From an uncultured Mycoplasmatota bacterium (GTDB taxonomy: Bacteria > Bacillota_I > Bacilli_A > RF39 > UBA660): a stretch of 24,306 nt of DNA. This document shows, piece after piece, positions 12,234 through 20,546 of this stretch (the first letter of the stretch is position 1; each line of letters starts with the position of its first letter). A program made the position numbers and the translations under genes. Location: assembly GCA_900554315.1 (NCBI GenBank), contig USGP01000018.1, positions 1-24,306 on the forward strand, in the 5' to 3' direction. The notes under the pieces were generated by a model. The model saw nothing but the letters and a program-made list of their open reading frames with translations. It did no database searches and was not told the DNA's origin.

Positions 12234-12932
12234 ATGAAGTATAAAAGAGTTTTGTTAAAATTTAGTGGTGAAGCATTAGCTGGTGATAAGAAGTCAGGAA
12301 TTTCTTTTGATGAAGTGTTAAATTTTGCAAGAGAGATTAAAGAATGTGCCGATTTGGGTGTTGAAATTGCTATTGTCGTTGGTGGAGGCAATTTCTGGAG
12401 AGGAAAAGCAAATCCTTATATGGATAGAGCTACTAGTGACTATATTGGAATGCTAGCAACAACGATGAACGCCTTGGCATTAGGTGATGCTTTTAAGCAA
12501 ATTGGTGCTGAAGTTCGTGTTCAGACTGGTATTGAAATGAGACAGGTTGCAGAATTTTATATTAAGGATCGAGCAATTCGACATTTAGAAAAAGGGCGCA
12601 TTACTATTTTTGGATGTGGTACTGGTAGTCCATTTTTCTCAACAGATACTGCTGCTGCTTTAAGAGCTGCAGAAATTAAAGCGGATGCGCTAATTAAAGC
12701 GACAAATGTTGATGGCATTTATGATAAAGATCCTAAAAAGTTTGAAGATGCCATATTTATTCCTAGGGTGAAGTATTTGGATGTATTAAATAAAAAGTTA
12801 AAGGTTATGGATTCTACTGCTATTAGTTTATGTATGGAAGAAGAAATTCCTATTTTGGTATTCAATGTTCATCAACCTGGTAATTTAAAGAGATTGTTAG
12901 AGGGAGAAAATATTGGTTCTGTAGTATCATAG
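12234..12932 (+). CDS. pyrH: UMP kinase PyrH
   Basis: PyrH phosphorylates UMP to UDP in pyrimidine nucleotide synthesis. The 232-residue protein belongs to the amino acid kinase fold and shows KFSGEALAGDKKSGISF, the glycine-rich VVGGGNFWRG, MDRATSDYIGMLATTMNAL and the nucleotide-binding GTGSPFFSTDTAAALRAAE with ATNVDGIYDKDPKK. The ATG at 12234 follows AAAGGAG by six bases; a longer in-frame reading to 12153 starts upstream of the promoter and lacks a binding site. In many bacteria pyrH sits between tsf and frr; here frr is absent and a broken small ORF follows. Confidence 0.97.
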   Translation: MKYKRVLLKFSGEALAGDKKSGISFDEVLNFAREIKECADLGVEIAIVVGGGNFWRGKANPYMDRATSDYIGMLATTMNALALGDAFKQIGAEVRVQTGIEMRQVAEFYIKDRAIRHLEKGRITIFGCGTGSPFFSTDTAAALRAAEIKADALIKATNVDGIYDKDPKKFEDAIFIPRVKYLDVLNKKLKVMDSTAISLCMEEEIPILVFNVHQPGNLKRLLEGENIGSVVS

Positions 12933-12951
12933 TTAGTTAAGAGGCACTGAT

Positions 12952-13132
12952 ATGAAAAAAATTAGTTATTCATGACTATTATTTTTGGATTGTTGTTGCA
13001 ACTCCAAAATATTTAGAAAATATAGAAAGAGTTCGTTTATTAAATGGTGTAGACTATGATTCGTTCTATAAGGTACCTGATACCGAAGCATTTCAAAACA
13101 AAGAGTATGTTAAAGATATCGATATTCAATAG
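12952..13132 (+). pseudogene. Small ORF disrupted by a +1 base in an A7 tract
   Basis: A start codon at 12952, preceded by AAGAGG, leads to seven codons and a TGA. If one A is removed from the run of seven A right after the ATG, the frame stays open for 59 codons to TAG at 13130-13132. It then reads MKKLVIHDYYFWIVVATPKYLENIERV and continues to a plausible polar tail, KVPDTEAFQNKEYVKDIDIQ. The stop is just before the ribosome binding site of the next gene. No family is recognised. It may be a real pseudogene, a phase-variable tract or a sequencing error in the homopolymer. Confidence 0.45.
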
Positions 13133-13147
13133 TGAAGGAGGAATATT

Positions 13148-13633
13148 ATGAAGAATAAAGAAATGAAAAAAAATTATATGATTTCCAGGGTAATACTTAC
13201 TTTACTTACTTTTATCATATTTAGGATTATGATTATAAATGAGGATTCCTCTTGGTTAATTCTCTCTTTTGTCTTTTCTTTGATTGTGTTTATAGTTAGT
13301 TTTCCTAGTACATTTATTAGTAAAATTTTTGTTAAAATTGGAGATAGATTAGATAAACGTATATTAAAGATTTTGTATTATGTTATTATCTTACCTGCAC
13401 TGATTATTTTTCTATTTTCTGGAATATGTTGTATTATTAGTTTCTTTTACGAAAGGTATCCCACATCTAATGATTTTGAAGCTATATTAGGACAAGGACT
13501 TGTATTTTTATTTCTAGCTATTTTGTTTTTTATTTGTATTATTATTCCTTATATTCAAACATTACTTGTATTATTTCTTAGAAGATTTGTAAAAGATAAA
13601 GAGAAAAACAAAACATTAAGAAAAGAACAGTAA
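13148..13633 (+). CDS. Small integral membrane protein, about four helices
   Basis: No family is recognised in this 161-residue protein. Hydrophobic segments lie at about 11-30, 35-53, 72-100 and 115-145, with a basic C-terminal tail (RRFVKDKEKNKTLRKEQ), so both ends are probably cytoplasmic. A pair of cysteines (ICCII) lies in the third segment. The ATG follows AAGGAGG by six bases. It is the last gene of a plus-strand set with pyrH and the disrupted small ORF, with no separate promoter seen, and it converges on addA with a shared hairpin. Confidence 0.75.
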   Translation: MKNKEMKKNYMISRVILTLLTFIIFRIMIINEDSSWLILSFVFSLIVFIVSFPSTFISKIFVKIGDRLDKRILKILYYVIILPALIIFLFSGICCIISFFYERYPTSNDFEAILGQGLVFLFLAILFFICIIIPYIQTLLVLFLRRFVKDKEKNKTLRKEQ

Positions 13634-13650
13634 CTAACTACTGCTCTTTT
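13621..13650. terminator. Bidirectional terminator between the membrane protein gene and addA
   Basis: AAAAGAACAGTA pairs with TACTGCTCTTTT around the six-base loop ACTAAC. One internal A-C mismatch exists on the plus strand; it becomes a G-T wobble on the minus strand, so the structure is stronger for addA. A/T tracts flank both sides, and it covers both stop codons. Confidence 0.75.
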
Positions 13651-16600
13651 ACTTTGCGATATTCTTCATCTATGATTGAGTAGAGATAACACTCTACTTC
13701 TTTTTTTGTCTTCTTTTTTAAGAATTCTCGGTAACCATTTAATTGTTTATCATAATTGGAATCGTCAATATTTTTTAATTTGTAATCCACAATAATCATT
13801 TTATCTTCTTTTTCAATCACTAAATCCATAATTCCATGTGTATGTTCCTCTTGGTCTAAAAATTCATATTCTGGATAGAATGTTGCATCTATATTCTCTG
13901 TAATTAATGGAGTCTTTAAGAAGGCTTCTATTTTTTCTTTCATCTTGTTATTTAGACCCTCTAAGTTTGGATTTTTAAAGTTTAGTTGTTCCAAAACTTG
14001 ATGGGCTTTGGTACCAAAATCCATTTTATCTTGTTCTTCTTTTGTAGAAAGATGAAGGATATCTTTGGAATATCTTGTATATTCTACTGGTGTTGCAACT
14101 AAATCCAACTCTTCTACTGTGATTGTATCATTTGGCAGTATCAAACTGTTTTCTTGCATATCATTCTTGTTTAATAAATAGTCTTTTGATGGCGTTACTT
14201 CCACTTCTTTTTCATATGGTAGCAAAGAAGTATAAACGCTTTTTATCATTGAATAGAAAGAATTGTATTTGCTTCTTATGGCACTAGATACTAATCCCAC
14301 GGATTCTCTTTCTTCTTCCATTTTTTCGGTTACCATAATCATTTTTTCCTTGGCTCTGGTTAAAGCTACATAGAACAGTCTTATTTTCTCTGATATTTCT
14401 TCTTCTGTTGACTTTTCTTTTACCAATGCTTTTATTATGGTATCTTTATAGAAATCTGTTACAACTGGTAAGATAATTCCATATGTATTATCAAATAGAA
14501 TTCTTTCTTTTAAATCTCTTAAGTTAAATTTAGAAGCAAATCCAGCAAAATAACAAATTGGAAATTCCAATCCTTTAGATTTATGGATTGTCATGATTTT
14601 ACAAGAATTACTACTATCTGTATTCACATTAAATTTCAAATCTTGTCCACTATCAAAAATTGCATCTAAGTGATTGATGATATCTTCTATAGTATAACCA
14701 TTTTTTTCTAGGCTTTCTATCAAATTATATACATATTCTAGTCGTACTTGAAATGATGTTATATTACCTATTTTTAAAAGATGGTGTTCATATTCTACTC
14801 TTTTTATAACCTTTAAGAAAAACTCACTCGCTGATGTTTCATCTAATGATTTCCCTAGTTCTTGACACATTTGATAAAGAGATGTATCTTGCAATTTGTT
14901 TTTTATTATTGCTTCGTAAATTTCTTCATCCGGTAATTCAAATAAGTAGCTTCTTGCAGTTGCGATAAAACTGTATTTTAAACTGTCATAATTATCTTTT
15001 CTTTTGATTCTAACGATTAAGTTTAGTAAATTTTTAATAACTAAGATATCATTATCTTTACTAAGTGATTCTTCTTTTAATATGGATAATGGTATTTGTA
15101 AATATTCAAATATTTTTTTATAAAGTTCAAAATTTTTACTTTTGTCTAATAAGATAACAAAGTCTTTATATTCAATTGGTCTTAAAATAGAGGTATCTTT
15201 ATCAAACACTTGATATTTGTTTTCTATTTTGTCCTTAATGTCTTGCCCTATGATAAAGGCTTCTTGTTCATCTTTTGTAATTGGTAAGGATTTATCTAGG
15301 GTATAAGTTAATAATTCCATATGGTGATTATCTTCTGTTTTACCTTCTGTTTCGTATGCCATATTTCCAAATACCATTTGATGGGATTCTTGATAATCTG
15401 CTCCACCAATTTCATCATCCATAAACTGATTAAATAATAAATTTATATCTTCTAATACTTCTCTTCTTGATCTGAAGTTCTTTACTAAGTCTATTTTTAT
15501 TCCTTGATCTGTATCTCTGTAAGTATCATATTTTTGTTTGAATAAATAGGGGTTCGCATTTCTAAATCGATAAATAGATTGTTTGATATCTCCTACCATA
15601 TAAACATTGTTGTTGGCAATTAGGTTAATAAAAGCTTCTTGGGTATCTGAAGTATCTTGGTATTCATCCACCATGATTTCGTGAAAGCTATTTGTTAATT
15701 CTTCTCTTATCTCTTGATTATCAGAAACAATTTTAATTGCCATTCTAGAAATATCTGTAAAATTATATATTTCTTCTTGTTCTTTATATTCAGTTAGTCG
15801 TCTATCTAATTCTTGTAGTATTTCTATTATTTCCTTTTGATTTTCTACAGTAGCATTTAGTTCGTTTTTTATTTCTTCTAATGAAGTATAAGACATCTCT
15901 ATTTTCAATTCATCTAATATAGATTTTACTTGTTCTTTTAGACTTTTTCCTTCCTCATCAGAATTTCTTGGAAGCGTTGGGAAACGGGGTTCTAAATTAT
16001 CTAGTGCTTTCTTTTGGTCTTCATACGTGGTTTTATTTAAAAAGTTATATAAATAATCTTCTACTTTTGTCATGTATTTTCCATCAAAGAAAGATGCCAT
16101 TTCTTGTAGTAATTCTTTCATTTGAATTCTTTTCTTTTGGATACTTTCTAAATAGTCTCCTATTACTTTATCCCAGGACTGGGTGTAGTTTTCTAAATAA
16201 GTATCTAAAAAATGTTCTTTATCATATTTTAATTCTATCTTTTGATAAATATCTAGAATTGCTTTCTTTAACTCTTTATCATCTTTATAACAAAAATCAT
16301 GAATTAACTTGGTAAAGCGTTTGTCCTGTAGTAAATATTTTTCATCTAATATCTGTTCTAGAATTTCTTGTTTTTTTATGTTTATTACGACATCGTCTGT
16401 AATTTGAATGTTATTGGTACAATTTAAGACGGTATGATACTTTTTTACAATTGATAAGGCGAAAGAGTCAAAGGTCGTGATATAGGCACCATCTATTCTA
16501 TTCATTTCTTCTTCTAGACCTGGTGTTTTTCTAATTGCTTTTCTAATACGTTCTTTCATTTCTGCAGCTGCAGCATTGGTAAATGTTAATACTAATAATT

Positions 16601-16745
16601 CATTAATATGTACACCACTTTTTAATTTTCTAATAACTCTTTCCGTTAATACCGCTGTCTTTCCTGATCCGGCTCCAGCTGAAACAATGATATTTTTTCC
16701 TTCTTCATCAATTGCTTGTTGCTGCTCGGGTGTCCATCTTGGCAT
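13638..16745 (-). CDS. addA: AddA helicase-nuclease subunit
   Basis: AddA is the UvrD-like helicase and 3'-strand nuclease of the AddAB complex, which resects double-strand breaks for recombination (the Bacillota counterpart of RecBCD). In 1035 residues I see the Walker A SAGAGSGKT with Lys29, motif II DEYQDTSDTQ near 355, GDIKQSIYRFRNA, motif IV-VI elements including MTIHKSKGLEFP and LFYVALTRAKEKM, and the C-terminal RecB-type nuclease with HGIMDLVI and IIVDYKLKN close to the end. It is somewhat shorter than the roughly 1,230 residues of the Bacillus protein. The ATG overlaps the addB stop (TAATG), and a strong AGGAGGTGA lies inside the end of addB, so expression is coupled. Confidence 0.95.
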   Translation of the reverse strand: MPRWTPEQQQAIDEEGKNIIVSAGAGSGKTAVLTERVIRKLKSGVHINELLVLTFTNAAAAEMKERIRKAIRKTPGLEEEMNRIDGAYITTFDSFALSIVKKYHTVLNCTNNIQITDDVVINIKKQEILEQILDEKYLLQDKRFTKLIHDFCYKDDKELKKAILDIYQKIELKYDKEHFLDTYLENYTQSWDKVIGDYLESIQKKRIQMKELLQEMASFFDGKYMTKVEDYLYNFLNKTTYEDQKKALDNLEPRFPTLPRNSDEEGKSLKEQVKSILDELKIEMSYTSLEEIKNELNATVENQKEIIEILQELDRRLTEYKEQEEIYNFTDISRMAIKIVSDNQEIREELTNSFHEIMVDEYQDTSDTQEAFINLIANNNVYMVGDIKQSIYRFRNANPYLFKQKYDTYRDTDQGIKIDLVKNFRSRREVLEDINLLFNQFMDDEIGGADYQESHQMVFGNMAYETEGKTEDNHHMELLTYTLDKSLPITKDEQEAFIIGQDIKDKIENKYQVFDKDTSILRPIEYKDFVILLDKSKNFELYKKIFEYLQIPLSILKEESLSKDNDILVIKNLLNLIVRIKRKDNYDSLKYSFIATARSYLFELPDEEIYEAIIKNKLQDTSLYQMCQELGKSLDETSASEFFLKVIKRVEYEHHLLKIGNITSFQVRLEYVYNLIESLEKNGYTIEDIINHLDAIFDSGQDLKFNVNTDSSNSCKIMTIHKSKGLEFPICYFAGFASKFNLRDLKERILFDNTYGIILPVVTDFYKDTIIKALVKEKSTEEEISEKIRLFYVALTRAKEKMIMVTEKMEEERESVGLVSSAIRSKYNSFYSMIKSVYTSLLPYEKEVEVTPSKDYLLNKNDMQENSLILPNDTITVEELDLVATPVEYTRYSKDILHLSTKEEQDKMDFGTKAHQVLEQLNFKNPNLEGLNNKMKEKIEAFLKTPLITENIDATFYPEYEFLDQEEHTHGIMDLVIEKEDKMIIVDYKLKNIDDSNYDKQLNGYREFLKKKTKKEVECYLYSIIDEEYRKVKEQ

Positions 16746-19063
16746 TACTCTTCACCTCCTTCGTCTAGAAAAGATAAATCTTCTACCTTGTCTAAATATA
16801 CTACATCTTTTTGACTCTTATAACAGATATCTTTAAAATTGCAATATTCACAAGAGATATTTTTACCATCATAAATTTTTGGATTAATCTTGAAATCTCC
16901 TTGTAATATGTCATTCATATCTTTTATAATTTCTTTCTTTGTGTAAGTAATAATATGATAGACATCACTATCACTTAATACTTTAGAAAATCTAGAAAAT
17001 CCTTTATCAGTATATTTCATACTTTTAATTACTTCACTATTTTCGTATGTTGGATCAAATCTACTTAAGATAGATAAATCATCTGTAGAATATCCTTGTA
17101 GTTTTATACGTTCTTTTTTAATGTCTTCAATTGGCTTTTTATCGAAAGATGGATAGTTAAATAAAATGTTTTGATAGTAAATTCCTGTAAAGATTGGATT
17201 ATCAAAAACTTTAGAGTTATTAATTAAGAATAAATATACTGGCAACTGCATAGATAGACCATATTTTAGTTTTTCTAGTCTGGTATCTACTGTTCCTGAT
17301 TTATAATCTATAATTGTAAAATATGTATCTTCTACTTTTTTATAGTACATAATTTTATCGATTGTTCCAGTAAAGATTACTTCTATGTCTTTTTTTAAAG
17401 GAATTTCTATTTTTTGTTCATGTAATTCATCGTTATATCCTAATATTAAATCTTGTCTTTTTTCTTGTTCTAATAATTCTAATAATTCTTTTTTTAATCT
17501 TACCAATAACACTTTTTCTTTTAATGACAATTCTCTTTTTTCTAAATACTTTTGATAAGATTCTTCGAAATTAAAATTTGGATATTTATATAGTTGTAGA
17601 ATCTTATGGTATAAGGAACCAATAAAAGCAGCAAAAGTATCTTCATATGTATTTATTTTAAGTACATAGTTTAAATAATATTTGAATTTACATTCATTAT
17701 AACTATTGATGCTAGTATAAGATAATTTTAAGGGATAAGGTAAGTTTTCTAAATATGTATCATGATTAATACCTTTAAAACTATTATCATAGGTTTGATA
17801 TGGAATATTATAATGAGTAAATAGTTCCTTTAACATGGGACTTACTTCTTTGTAACGATTGTAAGTATCTAGTTTAGAGCCTAAACGTAATTCATTATAT
17901 AAATTACTATGGGAATAATTATCTTGTTCTGGTTCTACCACTTTTATTTTATATTCTTCTATGATACTAGATGGATACATACTTTGAAATGGTGTTTGTA
18001 ATTTATAAGATAAATAAAGATTTTTTATTTTATATAATGTTTCTATCAATGAATTTTTGGCTTGTTTATTTTTTTCATCAGTTGTGTATAAGTCTAATTC
18101 TTTTTTATCTTTATCTGAGATATAATCTGTGTCTTTTTCTAGTTTTGGTAAGTTATCTTGATTCATTCCTAAAACAAATACATATTCATCGTCAAAAAAG
18201 TCTTCTTGATCTAGGTCTTTCACTTGAATTGCATCTTGGTATTCTTCACTAGAAAGTGTTGCTGATTTTATCTTAGATAATAACAAATCATGATATTCTT
18301 TGCTATCATCTTTTATAGATACTAAAGAGTTTAGAATTGATACTAATTTTTTGGTTATTTTATTATCTTGCTCTAGATCTAGAGTTTCATCTTTTAAATA
18401 GTCTTTTACTATTTTTGTTCCATAAATTGATGTTTTTCTTGGAAGGTTAATTGGAATATGATAGTAAGAAAAGATTCTATCTACTGTGTAGAAGTAATCT
18501 GATGTTACGTTGGTTAAATATATTTTATTTATATCTACATTCTTTTTTATTAGAGATATAATCTTTAAAGCAACGCCATTTACTTCTTCTTCCATGGTTT
18601 TATATTCTGTTACTGTTAATTCTTTTTCTTCGACCGGTTCTTTTTTTTCTACTTCTAAAGCCTTTTTCTCATATAAGTCTAATTTAGGATAGTTCAAAAC
18701 TACTTTCTTTTTATTCTTTAAATATTCTTTAAAGGCAGGATTGTATTCTAGTAAGTTTTCTTGAATTAATTCTTTTTTTAGTTTTTGTAAGAAGTTTATT
18801 TTTTTATTTTGATATATTTTATTTTCATCAATTACATAAAGATATTTTAAATATACTTTACATACATCTACTTTATAGTGATACTTCTTCATTAGATAAA
18901 GGATGGCGTTATCTTGGTATGTAAAAAAGTAATTGTTTAAGTATTCTTGTTTTGTCATAAATTTAATGTTATATAATTTGTTTTGTTGTTCTAGCGTGTG
19001 TAATATTTTTATTTTCTCTTCGTTAGGACAAATTACTAACATATTATTTTCTAATTTTTCCAT
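16745..19063 (-). CDS. addB: AddB-like nuclease subunit, shortened and without Walker A
   Basis: AddB provides the second nuclease and the Chi-recognition/Fe-S part of AddAB. Numbering is from the GTG at 19072. The C-terminal nuclease is intact: GTIDK with Asp572, IIDYKSG with Asp589 and Lys591, and MQLPVYLFL with Gln609. The Fe-S ligands are present as Cys461 (YNECKFKYYLNY) and Cys741, 744 and 750 (CEYCNFKDIC). The protein is only about 772 residues, against about 1,160 in Bacillus, and I find no P-loop in its N-terminus, so the helicase-like half is reduced. The start is set at the ATG 19063, five bases after AGGTGA. It overlaps the upstream glycosyltransferase gene by 20 bases and addA by one base. 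It has no Trp at all. Confidence 0.88.
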   Translation of the reverse strand: MEKLENNMLVICPNEEKIKILHTLEQQNKLYNIKFMTKQEYLNNYFFTYQDNAILYLMKKYHYKVDVCKVYLKYLYVIDENKIYQNKKINFLQKLKKELIQENLLEYNPAFKEYLKNKKKVVLNYPKLDLYEKKALEVEKKEPVEEKELTVTEYKTMEEEVNGVALKIISLIKKNVDINKIYLTNVTSDYFYTVDRIFSYYHIPINLPRKTSIYGTKIVKDYLKDETLDLEQDNKITKKLVSILNSLVSIKDDSKEYHDLLLSKIKSATLSSEEYQDAIQVKDLDQEDFFDDEYVFVLGMNQDNLPKLEKDTDYISDKDKKELDLYTTDEKNKQAKNSLIETLYKIKNLYLSYKLQTPFQSMYPSSIIEEYKIKVVEPEQDNYSHSNLYNELRLGSKLDTYNRYKEVSPMLKELFTHYNIPYQTYDNSFKGINHDTYLENLPYPLKLSYTSINSYNECKFKYYLNYVLKINTYEDTFAAFIGSLYHKILQLYKYPNFNFEESYQKYLEKRELSLKEKVLLVRLKKELLELLEQEKRQDLILGYNDELHEQKIEIPLKKDIEVIFTGTIDKIMYYKKVEDTYFTIIDYKSGTVDTRLEKLKYGLSMQLPVYLFLINNSKVFDNPIFTGIYYQNILFNYPSFDKKPIEDIKKERIKLQGYSTDDLSILSRFDPTYENSEVIKSMKYTDKGFSRFSKVLSDSDVYHIITYTKKEIIKDMNDILQGDFKINPKIYDGKNISCEYCNFKDICYKSQKDVVYLDKVEDLSFLDEGGEE

Positions 19064-20282
19064 GATGTTCACCTACTTTATTTTCTTTTTTGTTATCTAA
19101 TATATATCCTAAAGTAATACAAGCTAAAATTGCTTCTAGTATTTGCATAGGATATGCATATCTTGGCATTACTTCAATTAATAAGTAGACTCCAAAGTAT
19201 ACAAATAATATTAACGTAAGTAATACTTGAGGGTCTTTTGCTTTCTTTTTAAAGAACGTAATAGAACTAAGAAGTGCCATAATAAAGAAGAAATAGATAA
19301 ATACTTGATTAATAGCCTCATAGATTTTTATTTTTTCAGGATTCATATGTCCTAGTGACCAAGATAAATCTGAGTTTAGCCATGTGATTTTTATCTTTTT
19401 AATAAACAGTTTAGGAAACTCCATATAATCTTCTTCTATTCTTTTTTGTAGTTCTTTTTCTGTTTTTTCTTTATTATACGAATAAAGCGCAGCATCTTCT
19501 TCACTATATCTTCCACTTGTTTCGACATTAAATCCTTCTAAGAACTTCCAGGCTGTATTTTTATTTTCTAAGCCATTCGGACTAATTCCTGTTGTTTTTA
19601 AAACATAAGAAGTTGTTTGTGTAATTGTGATAAAACTAACTAGAATTAATAAGAAACTAATGATTAATTTCTTTATATTTTCTTTTTTGAAAGCTAAGAA
19701 AATAAAGAATAACAAGAATGCTGTTATATAGACAATACCTTCTGATCGGAATATGTTACTTAATCCTAATAATAATCCTATTATGATTGGAATATATATT
19801 TTTGTGTTTTTATATTTTATCCATAAATAAATAGCAATTAGAACAAGTAGTGCTGGTAGTAATTGATTTGTTAAAACGTTATTTAATAATAACGGAAATA
19901 AAAATATGGAATAAATGATACTAATTATAAAAGCTGCTCTTTGGGTAGATAGTTCTTTTCCAATTAAATAAATCATAACTACTGTTGTGGATGTGATAAA
20001 AGCATTTACTATTTTTAAGAATGTTACACTATTTATGATAGATAATAAAAATGCTTGATAGATAACATGACCCATTTGATAAGCCCAGTTTATGAAGTAT
20101 GGCATAGTTTTATATGAGTCTGTTCCTTTTACTAATTCTAGGGAAGCTTCATACATTGTTTTAAAGTCTGAGATAATTGGTGTTTTTATTTCTAATACGA
20201 CAATTAACCTAATTACAAAAGAAATTGTAAATAACAAAATTACCCATTTGTGTTTTTTTATAAAGTCTATTATTTTTTTCAT
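19044..20282 (-). CDS. GT39-type polytopic membrane glycosyltransferase
   Basis: The 412-residue protein (from the ATG at 20282) has about ten to eleven hydrophobic helices. It resembles the PMT_2/GT39-like glycosyltransferases that use lipid-linked sugars at the outer face of the membrane. An acidic residue in the first extracellular loop (ISDFKTMY) occupies the place of the catalytic Asp of the GT-C fold, and STQRAAFIISIIYS and NIFRSEGIVY resemble family segments. A large soluble loop lies at about 235-310. I chose the second in-frame ATG because GGTGAT precedes it and the first ATG falls on the expected transcription start. It overlaps addB by 20 bases, so addBA is probably co-transcribed with it, though a functional link is not evident. 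Acceptor and sugar are unknown. Confidence 0.8.
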   Translation of the reverse strand: MKKIIDFIKKHKWVILLFTISFVIRLIVVLEIKTPIISDFKTMYEASLELVKGTDSYKTMPYFINWAYQMGHVIYQAFLLSIINSVTFLKIVNAFITSTTVVMIYLIGKELSTQRAAFIISIIYSIFLFPLLLNNVLTNQLLPALLVLIAIYLWIKYKNTKIYIPIIIGLLLGLSNIFRSEGIVYITAFLLFFIFLAFKKENIKKLIISFLLILVSFITITQTTSYVLKTTGISPNGLENKNTAWKFLEGFNVETSGRYSEEDAALYSYNKEKTEKELQKRIEEDYMEFPKLFIKKIKITWLNSDLSWSLGHMNPEKIKIYEAINQVFIYFFFIMALLSSITFFKKKAKDPQVLLTLILFVYFGVYLLIEVMPRYAYPMQILEAILACITLGYILDNKKENKVGEHHGKIRK

Positions 20283-20298
20283 CTTTATCACCATTTCT

Positions 20299-20307
20299 AT
20301 TATAGCA
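20299..20307 (-). promoter_or_regulatory. Extended -10 promoter of the glycosyltransferase-addBA operon
   Basis: The minus strand reads TGCTATAAT, a perfect extended -10. The -35 region is only T-rich. Transcription is predicted to begin near 20292, which supports the downstream start codon at 20282. Confidence 0.65.
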
Positions 20308-20323
20308 AGAATTTAGATAATAA

Positions 20324-20348
20324 AAAAGAAGCTTATTCAGCTTCTTTT
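20324..20348 (-). terminator. Terminator after rpmF
   Basis: On the minus strand AAAAGAAGCT pairs with AGCTTCTTTT (ten pairs) around a five-base loop, followed by further T residues. The stem includes the end of the rpmF reading frame and its TAA. Confidence 0.85.
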
Positions 20349-20542
20349 ACTTGAACTACAGATTTTCCTTTGTAGTTTCCACACTTTGGACAAACTCTAT
20401 GAGCTTTGATCATTTCTCCGCAGCTAGGACATTTTACCATACCAGGAATTTCCATTGCGTTATGACTTCTTCTCATTCTTTTTCTTGTCTTTGAAACTTT
20501 GTGGAAAGGAACAGCAAACATTTGAATGTCTAACTTCATCAT
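20333..20542 (-). CDS. rpmF: 50S ribosomal protein L32 with an L27-like N-terminal extension
   Basis: L32 is a small zinc-ribbon protein of the large subunit. The body is ordinary: VPFHKVSKTRKRMRRSHN, then Cys38-x2-Cys41 (CPSC) and Cys51-x2-Cys54 (CPKC). The usual Bacillota/Mollicutes L32 starts MAVPF; here ten residues, MMKLDIQMFA, come first. KLDIQMFA is nearly the same as KLDIQLFA at the Prp cleavage site of L27 in this window. The extended start is supported by GAGGAG seven bases before the ATG at 20542, while the internal ATG at 20521 has no binding site. Cutting after Ala10 would leave VPFHK, close to the normal mature end. Cleavage by Prp is inference. Four bases separate it from yceD. 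Confidence 0.95.
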   Translation of the reverse strand: MMKLDIQMFAVPFHKVSKTRKRMRRSHNAMEIPGMVKCPSCGEMIKAHRVCPKCGNYKGKSVVQVKEAE

Positions 20543-20546
20543 ATTA

